From Flavobacteriales bacterium UBA7612 (GTDB lineage Bacteria > Bacteroidota > Bacteroidia > Flavobacteriales > Weeksellaceae): DNA of 14,475 nucleotides. The position numbers were made by a program, and so were the translations under genes. The first letter of the stretch is position 1, and the number at the start of each line of letters is the position of its first letter. The notes beneath the pieces are model-generated. The model was not told where the DNA came from, did not search any database, and saw only the letters and a program-made list of their open reading frames with translations. This document shows, piece by piece, positions 12,732 through 14,475 of this stretch. The DNA lies in assembly GCA_002484335.1 (NCBI GenBank), contig DLJQ01000002.1, positions 103,461 to 117,935 of the forward strand, read 5' to 3'.

Positions 12732-14444
12732 ATGAGTTCAAGTTTAGAAAATGCGAAATTATGGCTTTCTGATTCTTATGATGTAGAAACAAGAAATGCT
12801 GTACAAGATTTAATTGATAATAATCCTACAGAATTAGACGATTCTTTTTACAAAAACTTAGAGTTTGGTACAGGAGGAATGCGTGGAATAATGGGAGTTG
12901 GTACAAATCGTCTTAACAAATATACATTAGGTGCAGCAACGCAAGGTTTAGCAAATTATATTAATAAAACATATCCGAGTAAAGAAAAATCAGTAGCAAT
13001 TGCATTTGATGTCCGTCACAATTCGGATGTTTTTGCAAAATTAGTTGCTGATGTTTTAACTGCAAATGGAATAAAAGTTTATTTGTTCGAATCTTTTCGT
13101 CCAACACCAGAATTATCTTTTGCAGTTCGTCATTTAGGTTGTGATGCAGGTATTGTATTAACAGCTTCTCATAATCCACCAATGTACAATGGTTATAAAG
13201 TGTATTGGAATGATGGAGCACAAATTGTTCCGCCACAAGATGGAGAAATAATTAATGAAGTAAATAATACAAAAGTTGACGATATCAAATTTCAAGGAAA
13301 TGATGAGTTAATTACGATTATAGGTAAAGAAGTTGATGAAGCTTTTATTGAAGCTTCTGTTAAAAACGGTAGTTTTACTTCTGAAGGGAAAAATGATATA
13401 AAAATTGTTTTTACATCAATTCATGGAACTTCTGTAGTTATTACTCCAAAAGCATTTGAAAAAGCTGGTTTCACACAAGTTCATCAAGTTCCAGAACAAG
13501 CAATTCCAAGTGGAGATTTCCCAACGGTTAAATCTCCAAATCCAGAAGAGCCAGAAGCTTTAACAATGGCTGTTGATTTAGCAAACAAAATTGATGCTGA
13601 TGTTGTTATTGGAACTGATCCAGATGCTGATCGTGTAGGTGTTGCGACTCGTAATAATGAAGGTGAGATAGTTTTATTAAATGGTAACCAAATGAATACT
13701 GTTTTGGCTTATTATTTATTAGAAAAGTGGCAAGAAGCTGGTAAATTATTAGGAAAAGAATTTATAGGTTCTACAATCGTTACTTCTGATATATTTTATG
13801 ACATCGCAGCAAAATTTGGTGTAGATTGTAAAGTTGGTTTAACAGGATTTAAATGGATTGCTGATATGATTCGTCGTTTCGAAGGTAAAGAAACTTTCGT
13901 TGGGGGAGGAGAAGAGTCTTTTGGATTTATGGTAGGTGATTTTATTCGTGATAAAGATTCTGTAACTACAGCTTTGTTAGTTTCTGAAATTGCTGCTGTA
14001 CAAAAAGCGAAAGGTAGTTCATTATATAATAAATTAGTTGAAATTTTTGTTGAGATAGGAAAAGCTTATCAAGAAGATTTAATAAATATTGTAAAACCAG
14101 GAAAAGAAGGTGCAGAATTAATCGCTCAAATGATGGTTGATTTTAGAACGAATGCTCCAAAAGAGTTGGCAGGTTCTAAAGTTATTCGTGTAAAAGATTT
14201 TCAATCTTCAATTGATAAAGATTTAGTAACTGGAGAAGAAATAACGATTGATGTTCCAAAATCAAATGTGTTAATTTTCTATACTGAAGATGGAAGTAAG
14301 GTTGCTTGTCGTCCTTCTGGAACAGAACCTAAAATTAAATACTATTTCTCAGTAAATGCTCCAATTCAAAATGTAGGAGAATATAAAGAAATTCAAAAAC
14401 AGTTATTAGATAAAGTTGATCAACTTAAAAACGATTTTAGTTAA
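12732..14444 (+). CDS. phosphoglucomutase / phosphomannomutase (PGM2-like phospho-sugar mutase)
   Basis: This cytoplasmic alpha-D-phosphohexomutase of 570 aa is the long form related to PGM2 and to Bacillus PgcA. It interconverts glucose-6-phosphate and glucose-1-phosphate, or a similar pair. It shows the N-terminal FGTGGMRG (45-52), phosphoserine loop TASHNP with Ser146, magnesium loop DPDADR (296-301), sugar-binding loop GGGEESFG (391-398) and phosphate loop CRPSGTEPKIKYYF (526-539). Every key residue is present. The start follows the lipoprotein stop by 8 bp, with only a weak A-rich ribosome site. Placed last in the operon, it could supply glucose-1-phosphate for nucleotide sugars used by the glycosyltransferase, although it may simply be the general housekeeping enzyme. 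It shares only the family loops with the GlmM-like protein in this window, so the two are not a recent duplication. Confidence 0.9.
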   Translation: MSSSLENAKLWLSDSYDVETRNAVQDLIDNNPTELDDSFYKNLEFGTGGMRGIMGVGTNRLNKYTLGAATQGLANYINKTYPSKEKSVAIAFDVRHNSDVFAKLVADVLTANGIKVYLFESFRPTPELSFAVRHLGCDAGIVLTASHNPPMYNGYKVYWNDGAQIVPPQDGEIINEVNNTKVDDIKFQGNDELITIIGKEVDEAFIEASVKNGSFTSEGKNDIKIVFTSIHGTSVVITPKAFEKAGFTQVHQVPEQAIPSGDFPTVKSPNPEEPEALTMAVDLANKIDADVVIGTDPDADRVGVATRNNEGEIVLLNGNQMNTVLAYYLLEKWQEAGKLLGKEFIGSTIVTSDIFYDIAAKFGVDCKVGLTGFKWIADMIRRFEGKETFVGGGEESFGFMVGDFIRDKDSVTTALLVSEIAAVQKAKGSSLYNKLVEIFVEIGKAYQEDLINIVKPGKEGAELIAQMMVDFRTNAPKELAGSKVIRVKDFQSSIDKDLVTGEEITIDVPKSNVLIFYTEDGSKVACRPSGTEPKIKYYFSVNAPIQNVGEYKEIQKQLLDKVDQLKNDFS

Positions 14445-14464
14445 TAATTTATATTATATCATAC

Positions 14465-14475
14465 AAAAAAAGACC
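14465..14475. terminator. probable first arm of a terminator cut by the window end
   Basis: The last bases read AAAAAAAGACC, 20 bp after the mutase stop. The same A-run plus AAAGACC begins the terminator of the TPR gene in this window, so this is likely the first arm of a similar hairpin whose second arm lies outside. It could serve the plus-strand operon, a converging minus-strand gene, or both. Confidence 0.4.

Noticed and set aside
12961..13236. A 91-codon minus-strand ORF inside the phosphoglucomutase gene
   Set aside because: It is antisense to the conserved phosphoserine-loop region and its translation is low-complexity, so it is a shadow.
3865..14444. The two phosphohexomutases as a tandem or recent duplication
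   Set aside because: They differ in length (460 vs 570 aa), in loop details (DPDVDR/GGEGNGG vs DPDADR/GGGEESFG) and in strand. They are different branches of one superfamily, both expected in a flavobacterial genome.
1..14475. Mobile elements, CRISPR arrays, toxin-antitoxin or defence genes
   Set aside because: No transposase, integrase, spacer-repeat array, small paired ORFs or defence motifs were found; the gene content is core metabolism and envelope functions.

Overview
The window is about 30% GC, dense in genes, and looks like chromosome of a Bacteroidota bacterium, most likely class Flavobacteriia. Three things point there. The promoter-like -7 boxes follow TAnnTTTG. There is almost no Shine-Dalgarno signal. 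The gene content matches: a pyrG-yidC overlap, a DUF4199/GT2 pair, a GIN-domain lipoprotein, a flavobacterial-type carboxyltransferase and a compact SRP RNA. I see no insertion sequence, prophage, CRISPR array, tRNA or rRNA, and every main gene is intact.

Minus-strand block, read right to left from about 10150 to 20: the 4.5S SRP RNA (ffs), pyrG (CTP synthase) overlapping yidC (membrane insertase) and closed by a strong terminator, a SatP/YaaH-type acetate transporter, a GlmM-type phosphohexomutase, a TPR-only protein, an AcpH-type ACP phosphodiesterase, and a methylcrotonyl-CoA-carboxylase-type carboxyltransferase. The last is followed at the window edge by a purine-rich ribosome-binding site for a further gene. 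One small plus-strand gene, a GlsB/YeaQ-like membrane protein (5355-5672), interrupts this block. It converges on the transporter gene over a short spacer built around a repeated 10-bp palindrome.

Plus-strand block, 10477-14444: a tight four-gene run with gaps of 3, 6 and 8 bp. It encodes a DUF4199 membrane protein, a DPM1/GtrB-like GT2 glycosyltransferase, a DUF2807 (GIN) lipoprotein starting with TTG, and a second phosphohexomutase (phosphoglucomutase type). It looks like one operon from a TAnnTTTG box only 4 nt before the first ATG, so the mRNA is predicted to be leaderless. The content suggests a lipid-linked sugar or envelope glycan job, but the substrate and product cannot be read from sequence.

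The gene families are mostly ordinary core functions. The more unusual signals are non-coding: a perfect hairpin at the predicted 5' end of the pyrG mRNA that buries its start codon; a locally GC-rich element with a long inverted repeat (10279-10389) between ffs and the DUF4199 gene; the leaderless promoter; the paired palindromes at 5692-5726; and a terminator that contains the stop codon of the TPR gene. No clearly new multi-gene system is evident. The DUF4199/GT2/GIN/PGM cassette is the best candidate for uncharacterised biology.
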